From positions 434,001 through 498,000 of the forward strand of contig NZ_BSTF01000005.1 of NCBI RefSeq assembly GCF_030269365.1: a stretch of DNA of 64,000 nucleotides, read 5' to 3'. Shown here piece after piece: positions 16,254-24,842 of the stretch. Source of the DNA: Lentzea sp. NBRC 102530. Its GTDB lineage: Bacteria > Actinomycetota > Actinomycetes > Mycobacteriales > Pseudonocardiaceae. The stretch's first letter is position 1, and the number at the start of each line of letters is the position of its first letter. Both the position numbers and the translations under genes were made by a program. A model generated the notes under the pieces. The model made no database searches. It was given only the letters and a program-made list of their open reading frames with translations, and was not told where the DNA came from.

Positions 16254-16879
16254 GCGGTGATCTCCATCTTGGTGTCGTTGTCCTCACCAAGGCGCGCGTG
16301 CGGGAGGTCGAGGATGTGAGCGGAGGAGTTCGAGCACAGGACGACGACGGACCGTTCGGGGGTCACGTGGTCGTGGGCCAGTGCGAACCACTCGCGCGGG
16401 TTCGGGTGGTAGCGGTCCGGGCAGTCGAGGATCAACGCCGTGACGCCGGGGCGGGCGGCGGCGAGTTCGAGCATCACCGCGCACCGGGTCTGCGCCGGGA
16501 CGTGCTCGAAGCGCTTGTCCGCGTGCTCGTCGGCGGCGTGCTCGACCAGCCAGTCGTGCACCGCCTTCTTGCCGGACGGCATGCGGTTCATCGCGAGCTC
16601 CTCGCCGACGACGGCCGCGAGCGTCAGCGACTCCTCCGGCTCGTTCACCTCGGGGGCGTCGACCAGGACGACGTGCTTGCGCAGCGCCTTCGCGTCCGGT
16701 GACACCGTGCCGGTCGAGGGCTTCATGCGGCCGGAGAGGAGGAGGGCCAGCGCCGTGTGGCCGGCGCCCGGTTCGCCCGCGACCAGCGTGAGCTCGCCGG
16801 GCTTCACGGTCAGCGAAGTCGGCCGGAGCAGGGGACCATGGCCCCCGTTGACGCCTGCGCGACTTGCGTGGATCTCCAC
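16250..16879 (-). CDS. ABC ATPase-like protein with degenerate Walker A
   Basis: 209 residues with ABC ATP-binding topology. Walker A reads GEPGAGHTA (35-43): the catalytic lysine is His41 (codon CAC, confirmed in the sequence). The signature motif is replaced by VPAQTRCAVMLELAA, and Walker B is TALILDCPD with Asp152 but Cys153 where the catalytic Glu should be. Nucleotide hydrolysis is therefore unlikely. The protein is compact and overlaps the YhgE/Pip gene (ATGA). GTG 16879 has AAGGAAGG upstream. It is first in the TetR-controlled operon. Confidence 0.8.
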   Translation of the reverse strand: MEIHASRAGVNGGHGPLLRPTSLTVKPGELTLVAGEPGAGHTALALLLSGRMKPSTGTVSPDAKALRKHVVLVDAPEVNEPEESLTLAAVVGEELAMNRMPSGKKAVHDWLVEHAADEHADKRFEHVPAQTRCAVMLELAAARPGVTALILDCPDRYHPNPREWFALAHDHVTPERSVVVLCSNSSAHILDLPHARLGEDNDTKMEITA

Positions 16880-16898
16880 GGCTTTACCTTCCTTTTAA

Positions 16899-16912
16899 AC
16901 TGACCGGTCAGT
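16899..16912. promoter_or_regulatory. TetR operator for the YhgE/Pip operon
   Basis: Perfect 14-bp palindrome ACTGACCGGTCAGT, 20 bases upstream of the first gene's GTG and just upstream of its ribosome binding site. This is the classic TetR-type site; the operon's own TetR gene is the likely binder. Confidence 0.75.
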
Positions 16913-16957
16913 ACAAATTCTCCCGCAGACCTCTGCCACTGGCAACTCGGACATAGG

Positions 16958-17878
16958 TCACCTAAGGGCGGTGGCGGGGCGTACTTCCCAGACGGTCCAC
17001 AGCGGCCGGTAGCCCTGACGGGGCCAGAAGACGCTGCTCAGCGGGTTCGGCGGGTTGTAGTAGAGGTACGTGCCGACCGTGCCCATGCGGTGAAGCTCCT
17101 GGTGGGCGTAGGCGAGGAGCTGCTGGCCGACCCCGGTGCCGCGGGCACCCGGCAGCACGGAGACGCAGTTCACATAGCCCCAGCGGCCCCTCGGCAGGCG
17201 GGCGGCCGCGGCCGTGCCAGGTTCGGAGGAGACGATCGCGCACTCGGCCAGCGCCACCGCGATGCCGTCGCGTTCGGCGAGCCAGATCGGGCTGGCGTTC
17301 TTCAGGCGTTCGGCGAGGGCGCGGCGCTTCACGATCGCCGCGTTCGGCCGCACGATCGTGGAACCGACGTAGGAGGAGTACTCCAGTTCGGCGAGGGACA
17401 GCTCCAGCACGGTGTCGAGGTCGTGCGGGGTCGCGCGGCGGATGGTGAGCGTGCGCGACACGTGCTGTGCGGGCGTGCGCAGGCGCACGGCGAGCACGGA
17501 CAGCGGCACCAGGCCGTGGTCGAGGAACGCCCGGGCGGCCTTGGTGTCGCGGCTCGGCCAGTGCACGACGCACGCCGTGTCCTCGCCGGCCTCCTGGGTG
17601 TCGAGGTGCCGCCGGAAGCGTGTGAGCAGGGCGTCCATCCCCTGCGCGGCGCCGACCAGCGGCAGCATCTCCCAGACCTCGGCGGCCGACCACAGCCGCG
17701 TGGTCGAGTGCGGTTCGAAGCTCTGGTGGCTGATGACCCCGGCCACGCGCGTGCCGTCCGCCAGCGCCGCCGTGATGACGTGGCCGTCGGGCGGCAGTTC
17801 GGTGGCGGGCGGCAGCAACGGGTCCAGCGCGGAGAACCGGGCTGACTGGGCCGCCACCAGTCCGCGTGCCGAGGTCAT
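16958..17878 (-). CDS. GNAT-family acetyltransferase, tandem-like
   Basis: 306 residues. The C-terminal half carries a full GNAT domain: RRATPHDLDTVLELSLAEL, WLAERDGIAVALAECAIV, NCVSVLPGARGTGVGQQLLAYAHQEL (motif A) and LYYNPPNPLSSVFWPRQGY. The N-terminal half (to about 150) is GNAT-like but lacks motif A. ATG 17878 has TAATCT about 9 bases upstream, overlapping the stop of the methyltransferase gene, so a leaderless second promoter is possible. Downstream of the methyltransferase by 11 bases. Confidence 0.82.
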   Translation of the reverse strand: MTSARGLVAAQSARFSALDPLLPPATELPPDGHVITAALADGTRVAGVISHQSFEPHSTTRLWSAAEVWEMLPLVGAAQGMDALLTRFRRHLDTQEAGEDTACVVHWPSRDTKAARAFLDHGLVPLSVLAVRLRTPAQHVSRTLTIRRATPHDLDTVLELSLAELEYSSYVGSTIVRPNAAIVKRRALAERLKNASPIWLAERDGIAVALAECAIVSSEPGTAAAARLPRGRWGYVNCVSVLPGARGTGVGQQLLAYAHQELHRMGTVGTYLYYNPPNPLSSVFWPRQGYRPLWTVWEVRPATALR

Positions 17879-17889
17879 GGCACGTGAGA

Positions 17890-18723
17890 TTACGACGTCA
17901 GGCGTGTGCGGAAGATCGCGGTGCCGGGGAAGAGCTTGCCGCGCAGCGGGCTCCACTGGCCCCAGTTGCGGGTGTGCCCCTTCGGCCACTCCGGTTCGAC
18001 CAGGTCCTCGACGACGAAACCGGTGGTCGTCAGCGCCCGGACGTAGTCGCCGAGCGTGCGGTGGTGCTCCACGTACGTGGCGTGGCCGTCGTCGTCCACC
18101 TCCACGTAGGGCGTGCGGTCGAAGTACGACTGCGTGACGGTGAGCCCCATCGGGCCGGGGTCGTCCGGGAAGATCCACCTCATCGGGTGGTTCACCGAGA
18201 ACACCCAGGGGGCGCCGGGCCGCAGCACGCGGGCCAGTTCGCTGAAGACCTCCTGGACGTCCGCGACGAACGGCACGGCGCCGAACGCGCTGCACGCGGC
18301 GTCGAAGGAGTCGGTGCGGAACGGCAGCTGGTCGGCGCTGGCCTGCACGAGCGGGACGTCGATGCCGGTCTCCGCGTTGTACGTGCGCGCGTGGCGGAGC
18401 ATGCCGGCGGAGATGTCGAACGCCGTGACGTCGGCCTTGTTGTCCTTGAGCCACCGCGCGCACGGGGCGCTGCCACAGCCGACCTCGAGGATGCGCCGAC
18501 CAGCGACTTCGCCGAGGAACCTGACGTCTTGTTCTTTGACGCCCTCCGGGCACCACACGAAGTCGGCCGCGCCGAGGAAGTCACCGTGCGTCTGGTGGTA
18601 GTCGTCGGCGTCCGCGTCCCACCAGATCCGGTTCGCCACGCGCGACTCCGCGGCGTCCGCCCCGCGCTTCACGATCCCGGCGGTGCCGAGCGCTCGTTCC
18701 GCGCTCGCGTGCTGGTTGGACAC
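17890..18723 (-). CDS. Class I SAM-dependent methyltransferase
   Basis: 277-residue Rossmann methyltransferase. Motif I is ILEVGCGSAPCARWL, then AFDISAGMLRHA (acidic ribose-binding Asp), ASADQLPFRTDSFD and RVLRPGAPWVFSVNHP (post-motifs), as in the UbiE/Methyltransf_11 group. Substrate unknown. GTG 18723 has AAGGAG 4-5 bases upstream. It heads a two-gene unit with the acetyltransferase and diverges from rpsA. Confidence 0.87.
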   Translation of the reverse strand: MSNQHASAERALGTAGIVKRGADAAESRVANRIWWDADADDYHQTHGDFLGAADFVWCPEGVKEQDVRFLGEVAGRRILEVGCGSAPCARWLKDNKADVTAFDISAGMLRHARTYNAETGIDVPLVQASADQLPFRTDSFDAACSAFGAVPFVADVQEVFSELARVLRPGAPWVFSVNHPMRWIFPDDPGPMGLTVTQSYFDRTPYVEVDDDGHATYVEHHRTLGDYVRALTTTGFVVEDLVEPEWPKGHTRNWGQWSPLRGKLFPGTAIFRTRLTS

Positions 18724-18748
18724 ACTGCTCCTTCACATGGGGGCTGGT

Positions 18749-18778
18749 TTGCTTGCGCGTCTCGCGGCCGCGTACGAT
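18749..18778 (+). promoter_or_regulatory. rpsA promoter candidate
   Basis: TTGCTT (18749-18754), 18-bp spacer, TACGAT (18773-18778). It would give a leader of about 118 nt before the rpsA ATG, a common arrangement for autoregulated ribosomal protein S1. Confidence 0.5.
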
Positions 18779-18902
18779 ATCGCGTGCGTAGTGGGTTAGT
18801 GCTGCCCATGATCCAAGACCGCCGGATTCCAGGTCGCTGCGACGCTGCGCGCGCACCACTACCAAGCCATCAATGCCAATCCGTACCGGAGCCACCTACC
18901 TA

Positions 18903-20393
18903 ATGTCCACCGACACCACCACCGCCCCCGTTGCCGCTGCGCCCAAGCAGGTCGCGATCAACGACATCGGGACGGAGGAGGACTTCCTCGCAGCTATCGA
19001 CAAGACGATCAAGTACTTCAACGACGGCGACATCGTTGAGGGCACGATCGTCAAGGTCGACCGGGACGAGGTCCTGCTCGACATCGGCTACAAGACCGAG
19101 GGCGTCATCCCCTCGCGCGAACTGTCGATCAAGCACGACGTCGACCCCAACGAGGTTGTCTCCGTCGGTGACGAGGTCGAGGCACTTGTTCTCCAGAAGG
19201 AGGACAAGGAAGGCCGCCTGATCCTCTCCAAGAAGCGCGCCCAGTACGAGCGCGCGTGGGGCACCATCGAGGCCCTCAAGGAGAAGGACGAGCCCGTCAA
19301 GGGCACCGTCATCGAGGTCGTCAAGGGTGGTCTCATCCTCGACATCGGCCTGCGCGGCTTCCTCCCCGCCTCCCTCGTCGAGATGCGTCGCGTCCGCGAC
19401 CTGCAGCCGTACGTCGGCCGCGAGCTCGAGGCCAAGATCATCGAGCTGGACAAGAACCGCAACAACGTGGTCCTGTCCCGCCGCGCGTGGCTCGAGCAGA
19501 CCCAGTCCGAGGTCCGCAGCGAGTTCCTCAACCAGCTGCAGAAGGGCCAGGTCCGCAAGGGCGTCGTGTCCTCGATCGTCAACTTCGGTGCCTTCGTGGA
19601 CCTGGGTGGCGTCGACGGTCTCGTCCACGTCTCGGAGCTGTCCTGGAAGCACATCGACCACCCGTCCGAGGTTGTCGAGGTCGGCCAGGAAGTCACCGTC
19701 GAGGTCCTCGACGTCGACATGGAGCGCGAGCGCGTCTCCCTGTCGCTGAAGGCCACGCAGGAAGACCCGTGGCGCCAGTTCGCCCGCACCCACGCGATCG
19801 GCCAGATCGTGCCGGGCAAGGTCACGAAGCTGGTTCCGTTCGGTGCGTTCGTCCGCGTGGACGAGGGCATCGAGGGCCTGGTCCACATCTCCGAGCTGGC
19901 CGAGCGCCACGTCGAGATCCCGGAGCAGGTCGTGCAGGTCGGCGACGACGTCATGGTCAAGGTCATCGACATCGACCTGGACCGCCGCCGCATCTCGCTG
20001 TCGCTCAAGCAGGCCAACGAGGGCTTCACGGTCGACACCGAGTTCGACCCGACCCAGTACGGCATGGCCGCCGAGTACGACGACCAGGGCAACTACATCT
20101 ACCCCGAGGGCTTCGACCCGGAGACCCAGGAGTGGCAGGACGGCTTCGACAAGCAGCGTGAGGAGTGGGAGCGCCAGTACGCCGAGGCGCACACTCGTTA
20201 CGAGGCCCACATGAAGCAGATCCGCAAGGCCGCCGAGGCCGAGGAAGAGGCTTCGGCCGAGGGTGCGGGCAACTACACCTCCGGTGGCGACGCGCCTTCC
20301 ACGTCCGTCGGTGCGCCGGCCCAGTCCGGTGGCACGCTGGCCTCCGACGAGCAGCTCGCGGCTCTCCGCGAGAAGCTGTCGGGCGGCATGTGA
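18903..20393 (+). CDS. rpsA: 30S ribosomal protein S1
   Basis: 496 residues with four S1 OB-fold repeats (about 36-107, 121-186, 208-276, 293-363), for example VEGTIVKVDRDEVLLDIGYKTEG and VRKGVVSSIVNFGAFVDLGGV, the classic actinobacterial S1 length (six repeats in Escherichia coli). An acidic, glutamate-rich tail follows. It binds mRNA on the 30S subunit to aid initiation. ATG 18903 (MSTDTTTAPV) is the conserved start; an ATG ten codons earlier is not conserved-looking. Followed by a strong terminator; the coaE and uvrB neighbours match known actinobacterial order. Confidence 0.97.
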   Translation: MSTDTTTAPVAAAPKQVAINDIGTEEDFLAAIDKTIKYFNDGDIVEGTIVKVDRDEVLLDIGYKTEGVIPSRELSIKHDVDPNEVVSVGDEVEALVLQKEDKEGRLILSKKRAQYERAWGTIEALKEKDEPVKGTVIEVVKGGLILDIGLRGFLPASLVEMRRVRDLQPYVGRELEAKIIELDKNRNNVVLSRRAWLEQTQSEVRSEFLNQLQKGQVRKGVVSSIVNFGAFVDLGGVDGLVHVSELSWKHIDHPSEVVEVGQEVTVEVLDVDMERERVSLSLKATQEDPWRQFARTHAIGQIVPGKVTKLVPFGAFVRVDEGIEGLVHISELAERHVEIPEQVVQVGDDVMVKVIDIDLDRRRISLSLKQANEGFTVDTEFDPTQYGMAAEYDDQGNYIYPEGFDPETQEWQDGFDKQREEWERQYAEAHTRYEAHMKQIRKAAEAEEEASAEGAGNYTSGGDAPSTSVGAPAQSGGTLASDEQLAALREKLSGGM

Positions 20394-20422
20394 GCCTCGG
20401 GCTCTAGCTAGACCCCGCTTTT

Positions 20423-20456
20423 CAGAGGCCCCCGCACTTCGGTGCGGGGGCCTCTG
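20423..20456 (+). terminator. rpsA terminator
   Basis: Perfect 15-bp stem (20423-20437 with 20442-20456) and UUCG tetraloop, 30 bases after the rpsA stop. The rest of 20457-20707 holds no gene; it is C-rich, and reading frames in it are not supported. Confidence 0.92.
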
Positions 20457-20707
20457 GCGTTTCGTCGGGGTTCCCCGGTTGCGGGCGGCCTGGTGCGGTT
20501 GCGTGCTTCCCGCGGGGCTCTGCCCCGCCTGGCTCTGTCTCCGTTCCACGCCGTCTCCGTTCCACCCCGCCTTCCCATCCACGGAACCCCCGCCCCACCC
20601 GTTCCCCGGTCGCCTCCCGTGGCCCCTTCGAAGCCCTTGTCCGCCGTCCCGCTCGCACGCCGCAGGTCCACCCGTTCACTCTGTGGTGGAGGCCCAACCT
20701 CGTTGTG

Positions 20708-20723
20708 TAGGTTGACAAACCTA
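20708..20723. promoter_or_regulatory. Inverted repeat at lipoprotein start
   Basis: TAGGTT-GACA-AACCTA, 6-bp arms, ending on the A of the start codon ATG. The left arm TAGGTT could also be the -10 of a leaderless message, so a repressor bound here would block transcription start. Confidence 0.4.
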
Positions 20724-21340
20724 TGCGTGGGAACAAGTTCTTCGTGGTGCTGGGCGCGGTGGCGCTGACCTTCTGCGCGGCCTGCTCCACCGCTGCGCCG
20801 CAGACGCAGGCGCCGCCGCCGCAGATTCCTCGGATCACGCCTCCCACCACACCCTCGCGGGTGCCGTTGATGGTGGACCGGGCGTTGCCGGACGACTGCG
20901 AGCTCGTCGTGCCCGTCGAGGTCATGAACGCCACGCTGGGGACGGAGTTGCCCGGGGAGCCCCGGATCATCATCGGCATCAAGGAGCCGGGGATCGGGCG
21001 GACCGGCAAGGTCGACTGCTACTACGGCATTCCCGAGAAGAAGGGGTTGCCGGACGCCAAGATCGTCATCGGGTTGTCGACCTACACGGACGACCTGACG
21101 GCGCGCACTCGTGTCGCGGAGAGCGTCGAGGCCGAGCGCGGCGAGGGGGCGAAGATCACCGAGGTCGACGTCGGCAAGCAGAAGGGGACGTTGATCGAGG
21201 GCAAGGACGAGCAGATGTTGATCGGGTCGCTCGGCAAGTCGACGTTCGTCGTGCGCAACCGCAACAACTTCATCCCCAAGGAGAAGCTCGTCGCGGTGTT
21301 GCCGGTGCTGGCGCAGCAGTCCATGACGCCGCCCGTCTAG
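20723..21340 (+). CDS. Putative lipoprotein (DUF3558-like)
   Basis: 205 residues with a signal peptide ending in a lipobox-like FCAAC (Cys21), then a proline-rich linker (PPPQIPRITPPTTPSR) and a mature domain with DDCELVVPVEVMNATLG and two or three cysteines, resembling actinobacterial DUF3558-type surface lipoproteins. It would be lipid-anchored outside the membrane. It lies between rpsA and coaE in the same orientation. Confidence 0.7.
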   Translation: MRGNKFFVVLGAVALTFCAACSTAAPQTQAPPPQIPRITPPTTPSRVPLMVDRALPDDCELVVPVEVMNATLGTELPGEPRIIIGIKEPGIGRTGKVDCYYGIPEKKGLPDAKIVIGLSTYTDDLTARTRVAESVEAERGEGAKITEVDVGKQKGTLIEGKDEQMLIGSLGKSTFVVRNRNNFIPKEKLVAVLPVLAQQSMTPPV

Positions 21341-21389
21341 CGGTCGTGTCCACAGCGGACGAGGTCGTGGCCCGGCTAACCTGACCGGC

Positions 21390-22541
21390 ATGCTGAGGGT
21401 GGGGTTGACCGGGGGAATCGGGTCCGGCAAGTCGACGGTCGCGCGGCTGCTCGCGGAGAACGGCGCCGTCGTCATCGACGCGGACAAGCTCGCGCGGGAG
21501 GTGCTCGAGCCGGGCAGTGACGGGCTCGCGGAGGTCGTCGAGGCGTTCGGTGAGGACGTGCTGAACGCTGACGGCACGCTCGACCGGGCGGCGTTGGCGG
21601 CCAAGGCGTTCGCCACGGAGGAGGCCCGGCAGACGCTCAACGGGATCACGCATCCCCGGATCGGCGCGCTCACCGGGCAGCGGATGGCCGAGGCGCCCGC
21701 GGACGCCGTCGTCCTGCACGACATCCCGTTGCTCGTCGAACGCGACATGGCGGCCGTGTACCACCTGGTCATCGTCGTCTACGCGGACGAGGAGACGCGG
21801 CTCGAGCGGCTCGTCGGCAGCCGCGGCATGGACCGGCAGGACGCCCGGAACCGCATCGCCGCGCAGGCCACCGACGAGCAGCGCCGGGCCGTCGCGGACG
21901 TGTGGCTGGACAACAGCGGGGAGGTCCCGGACGTCACGGCGTTGTGGGATCGCCTGGTGGGCTTCGAGAAGAACGTGCGCACGCACACGTACGCCTCGGG
22001 GTCGCCGATCGTGGTGCCCTACGACGAACGGTGGCCCGCGCAGGCCCGGCGCATCGCCCGCCGGATCAGCCTCGCCGCCGGTGGACGGCACGTGGAGCAC
22101 ATCGGGTCCACGTCCGTGCCGGGACTCGCGGCCAAGGACTTGCTCGACTTCCAGCTCGCCGTGGAGGACATGGAGACCGCCGACGGCCTCCGGGAAGCGT
22201 TGGCGCAGGCCGGTTTCCCGTACGTCGGGCCGCTGGAGGACACCCCGCGCAGCGAGGGCGGCGACTGGAGCAAGCGCGTGCACGCGAGCGCGGATCCGGG
22301 CCGGCGGGTGAACCTGCACCTGCGCGTCCAGGACGGGCCGGGCTGGCGGTGGGCGGTCGACTTCCGGGACTGGCTGCGGCACGACGCGCAGGCGCGCGAG
22401 GAGTACGCGGCGCTCAAGTCGGAGCTGTCCCAGCGGTTCGCGGCCGACTCCACCGGGTTCGCGTACGGCGACGCGAAGGAACCGTGGATGGAGCAGGCCG
22501 CCAGGAGGGTCCTGGCCTACAGGGGCGGCCAGGAGTCGTAG
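21390..22541 (+). CDS. coaE: Dephospho-CoA kinase / GrpB-domain fusion
   Basis: 383 residues. Residues 1-195 are dephospho-CoA kinase, the last step of CoA synthesis (Walker A GGIGSGKS at 8-15, IDADKLAREVL, HDIPLLVERDM). Residues about 200-375 are a UPF0157/GrpB domain (HIGSTSVPGLAAKDLLDFQ), as in actinobacterial CoaE fusions. ATG 21390 follows TAACCT by 7 bases, consistent with a leaderless message. It overlaps the convergent DUF402-like gene by 25 bp. Confidence 0.96.
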   Translation: MLRVGLTGGIGSGKSTVARLLAENGAVVIDADKLAREVLEPGSDGLAEVVEAFGEDVLNADGTLDRAALAAKAFATEEARQTLNGITHPRIGALTGQRMAEAPADAVVLHDIPLLVERDMAAVYHLVIVVYADEETRLERLVGSRGMDRQDARNRIAAQATDEQRRAVADVWLDNSGEVPDVTALWDRLVGFEKNVRTHTYASGSPIVVPYDERWPAQARRIARRISLAAGGRHVEHIGSTSVPGLAAKDLLDFQLAVEDMETADGLREALAQAGFPYVGPLEDTPRSEGGDWSKRVHASADPGRRVNLHLRVQDGPGWRWAVDFRDWLRHDAQAREEYAALKSELSQRFAADSTGFAYGDAKEPWMEQAARRVLAYRGGQES

Positions 22542-23035
22542 ATGCCGTGCCACGTCAGCCACGACGTCAGGTTGTGGTTGACGTTGCTCAGCTCTTCGAG
22601 GGTGCGGTGGACCGTGCGCAACGCCTGGTCGGCGTCACCGGGGCGGAGCACGCGGCCCGCGACGGCGGCGGCGAAGTCCTCGCTGCGGACGATGCGGGCC
22701 ACCGTGCCGCCGGGGACGGCGAGACCCAGCAGCAGATCCGTCGTCTGCCAGTGGCGGTGGTCGCGCTCGACGCGGACCGCCGACAGCACGCTCGGGCTGC
22801 TGCGGGCGTGCCGCGAACGCGGGCGGTGAGTGGTCAGCCGCACGCCCAGTTCGGGCATGAGCCAGGTGACCTCGGAGTCCGAGAACGGGTCTTCCGGAGT
22901 GGGATGCTCGATTCGCAGACCCCACCGTTCGACGTTGCACGAACTGAGCGTTCGCGAGCCACCGGACGAATACGCGCGCACGCCCGAAATGGTGTCGACG
23001 ACATCGACCAACTGAGGTGTAGTGACCGCTCCCAC
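22517..23035 (-). CDS. DUF402-like protein, paralogue 2
   Basis: About 172 residues. WLMPELGVRLTTHRPR, DHRHWQTTDLLLGLAVPGGTVARIV and SWLTWHGIYDSWPP align with the next upstream gene's WFLPKLNLRVTRQ, WKTTDLYLDLIVRTGRSVTVL and RWLTSSGCPTSWR, so the pair are tandem paralogues. The fold is of the FomD/Ntdp DUF402 type (nucleoside phosphohydrolase-like). Start is uncertain: GTG 23035 or TTG 23053. Not identified beyond family resemblance. Confidence 0.7.
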   Translation of the reverse strand: MGAVTTPQLVDVVDTISGVRAYSSGGSRTLSSCNVERWGLRIEHPTPEDPFSDSEVTWLMPELGVRLTTHRPRSRHARSSPSVLSAVRVERDHRHWQTTDLLLGLAVPGGTVARIVRSEDFAAAVAGRVLRPGDADQALRTVHRTLEELSNVNHNLTSWLTWHGIYDSWPPL

Positions 23036-23123
23036 GCCGCCGAGCGTAGTCAAATATGTGCTCCCAGTTACACGCCGGGTCGATTCGTTACGTCACGGTC
23101 AGATGACAACCACACTCTGTGTA

Positions 23124-23633
23124 TCAACGCCAGGAGGTAGGACAACCCGAAGAGGTGAGCCACCTGACCACATCGTGACCGTGCGCTGAAATGCCGGACA
23201 CCGCCGAGTAGGTGGTCTCCAGAGCCCATTGCGCGCGTTCCGGAGACAGCAGGTCGTGCTGAACTGCGGAGATCAACTCGTCCGTGTCCAAAACAGTCAC
23301 GCTGCGGCCCGTCCGGACTATCAGGTCGAGGTACAGATCGGTTGTTTTCCAGACACTTCCGATCGCGTTGATCTCCACGACGTCGACGTAGAAGTCGAAG
23401 TCGAGCTGGTGGCCGGGGTGCCACGACTGCCGCGTCACGCGCAGGTTCAGCTTGGGCAGGAACCAGCTCTCGAAGTGGCTGATCTTGGGGTGGCCCGCGA
23501 GGGGCCGGAACATGTAGAGGCCGGTCGGCGTGAGCCGGAACTCGTCGACGCTCCTCAGTTGCCCCTTGGGATCGGTGTTGCTCTTGGCGTCCAGGTCGAA
23601 GTACTCGATCTTCGGCGGATGGATGTGTGCCAC
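23124..23633 (-). CDS. DUF402-like protein, paralogue 1
   Basis: 169 residues with the strand pattern YFDLDAKSN, FYVDVVEINAIGSVWKTTDLYLDLIV of DUF402 proteins, which bind nucleotide diphosphates or triphosphates in FomD-like enzymes. GTG 23633 gives a length matching its paralogue; GTG 23669 is a possible longer start. It diverges from the DUF5685 gene 50 bp away. The two paralogues share about a third of residues by eye. Confidence 0.7.
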   Translation of the reverse strand: MAHIHPPKIEYFDLDAKSNTDPKGQLRSVDEFRLTPTGLYMFRPLAGHPKISHFESWFLPKLNLRVTRQSWHPGHQLDFDFYVDVVEINAIGSVWKTTDLYLDLIVRTGRSVTVLDTDELISAVQHDLLSPERAQWALETTYSAVSGISAHGHDVVRWLTSSGCPTSWR

Positions 23634-23683
23634 GTCAGCGATACTGCCATCGCGGAGGCCCGCGGCCACTTAGGATGCCGCGC

Positions 23684-24787
23684 ATGTTCGGGATCATCCG
23701 CCCCTGCCGCAACAGAATGGGCGCTGAGCTGCGGTCCGCGTGGCTCTCTCACCTCTGCGGAATGTGCCTGTCGTTGCGCGACGAGCACGGTCACCTCTCG
23801 CGTCTCGTCACCAACTACGACGGGCTGATGATCTCGGCGGCGGTGGAGGCGCAGTCCGTCGTGTCGCGACGGACCGCGGGGCCGTGTGCGTTGCGCGGCA
23901 TGAAGTCCGCGGACGTGGCCATCGGGGACGGGGCACGGCTCGCGGCGTCGGTGTCGCTGGTGCTGGCTTCGCTCAAGATCCAGGACCACGTGGACGACGG
24001 CGACGGGCTCGCCGGGCGGCTCGGGTGGGCCGGGCGCGCGGTGGCGCAGCGGTGGGCTTCGAAGGGGCTCGGGACGGCGTCCGACCTGGGGTTCGACGCG
24101 TCGGTGATGGTGGACGCGGTGCGGCGTCAGCCCGAGGTCGAGGCGGGCGCCGGGCTCGGCAGCTCCGTGCTGGTGGTGACCGAACCGACGGAGACCGCGA
24201 CCGCGTTCGCCGTGGGGCAGACCGCGATCCTCGCCGGCAGGCCCGGCAACGTGGAGCCGTTGCGCGAGGTCGGACGGCTGTTCGGCCGGGTGGCGCACCT
24301 GATCGACGCGGCGGAGGACCTGGAGGAGGACCAGGCGGCGGGCGCGTGGAACCCGTTGCTCGCGACCGGGACGTCCGTCGAGGAGGCGCACCGGCTCTGC
24401 CTGGACGCTGTCGCGGGGATCCGGCTCGCGTTGAAGGACGTGGAGTTCACCGACGCGCGGCTCGTGCACAAGTTGCTGGTGCACGAGCTGGAGGAGTCGG
24501 TGGTGCGCGTGTTCGGCAAGCGGCAGCGCCACCAGTACCCGCCGGACAAGCGCCGGTGGTCCGACCCCGGCAGCGGTCTGTGGGCGTACCCGAGGCTGAA
24601 CTGGCAGCGGCAGCCGCGCGGGTGCTTCGAGGGCTGCGGGGCGTTCCTCTACATGTGCGGGACGTGCCAGTTCTGCTGCCGCGACCCGTTCCCGGGGCCG
24701 TGGAGCGACAAGCGGCGCGACGGGTGCGATGGCGGCGACTGCGGCCCGAACTGCGACTGCGACTGCAACTGCTGCCCCTGCGATTAG
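23684..24787 (+). CDS. DUF5685 family protein with cysteine-rich tail
   Basis: 367 residues beginning [51 protein letters not shown], the DUF5685 pattern found only in actinobacteria. The C-terminal 50 residues hold about twenty cysteines in [15 protein letters not shown] and [17 protein letters not shown], likely binding several metal ions. Function unknown. ATG 23684 follows AGGATG at 10 bases spacing. Confidence 0.8.
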   Translation: MFGIIRPCRNRMGAELRSAWLSHLCGMCLSLRDEHGHLSRLVTNYDGLMISAAVEAQSVVSRRTAGPCALRGMKSADVAIGDGARLAASVSLVLASLKIQDHVDDGDGLAGRLGWAGRAVAQRWASKGLGTASDLGFDASVMVDAVRRQPEVEAGAGLGSSVLVVTEPTETATAFAVGQTAILAGRPGNVEPLREVGRLFGRVAHLIDAAEDLEEDQAAGAWNPLLATGTSVEEAHRLCLDAVAGIRLALKDVEFTDARLVHKLLVHELEESVVRVFGKRQRHQYPPDKRRWSDPGSGLWAYPRLNWQRQPRGCFEGCGAFLYMCGTCQFCCRDPFPGPWSDKRRDGCDGGDCGPNCDCDCNCCPCD

Positions 24788-24842
24788 GCCTCTGAGCAGG
24801 CGTAATCGGAAATTGTCAGACCTCCGGCGTAACGTGCTTCCC

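Noticed and set aside
20457-20722. Overlapping proline-rich frames between the rpsA terminator and the lipoprotein
   Set aside because: Low-complexity GC-rich sequence without motifs or start signals; treated as non-coding.
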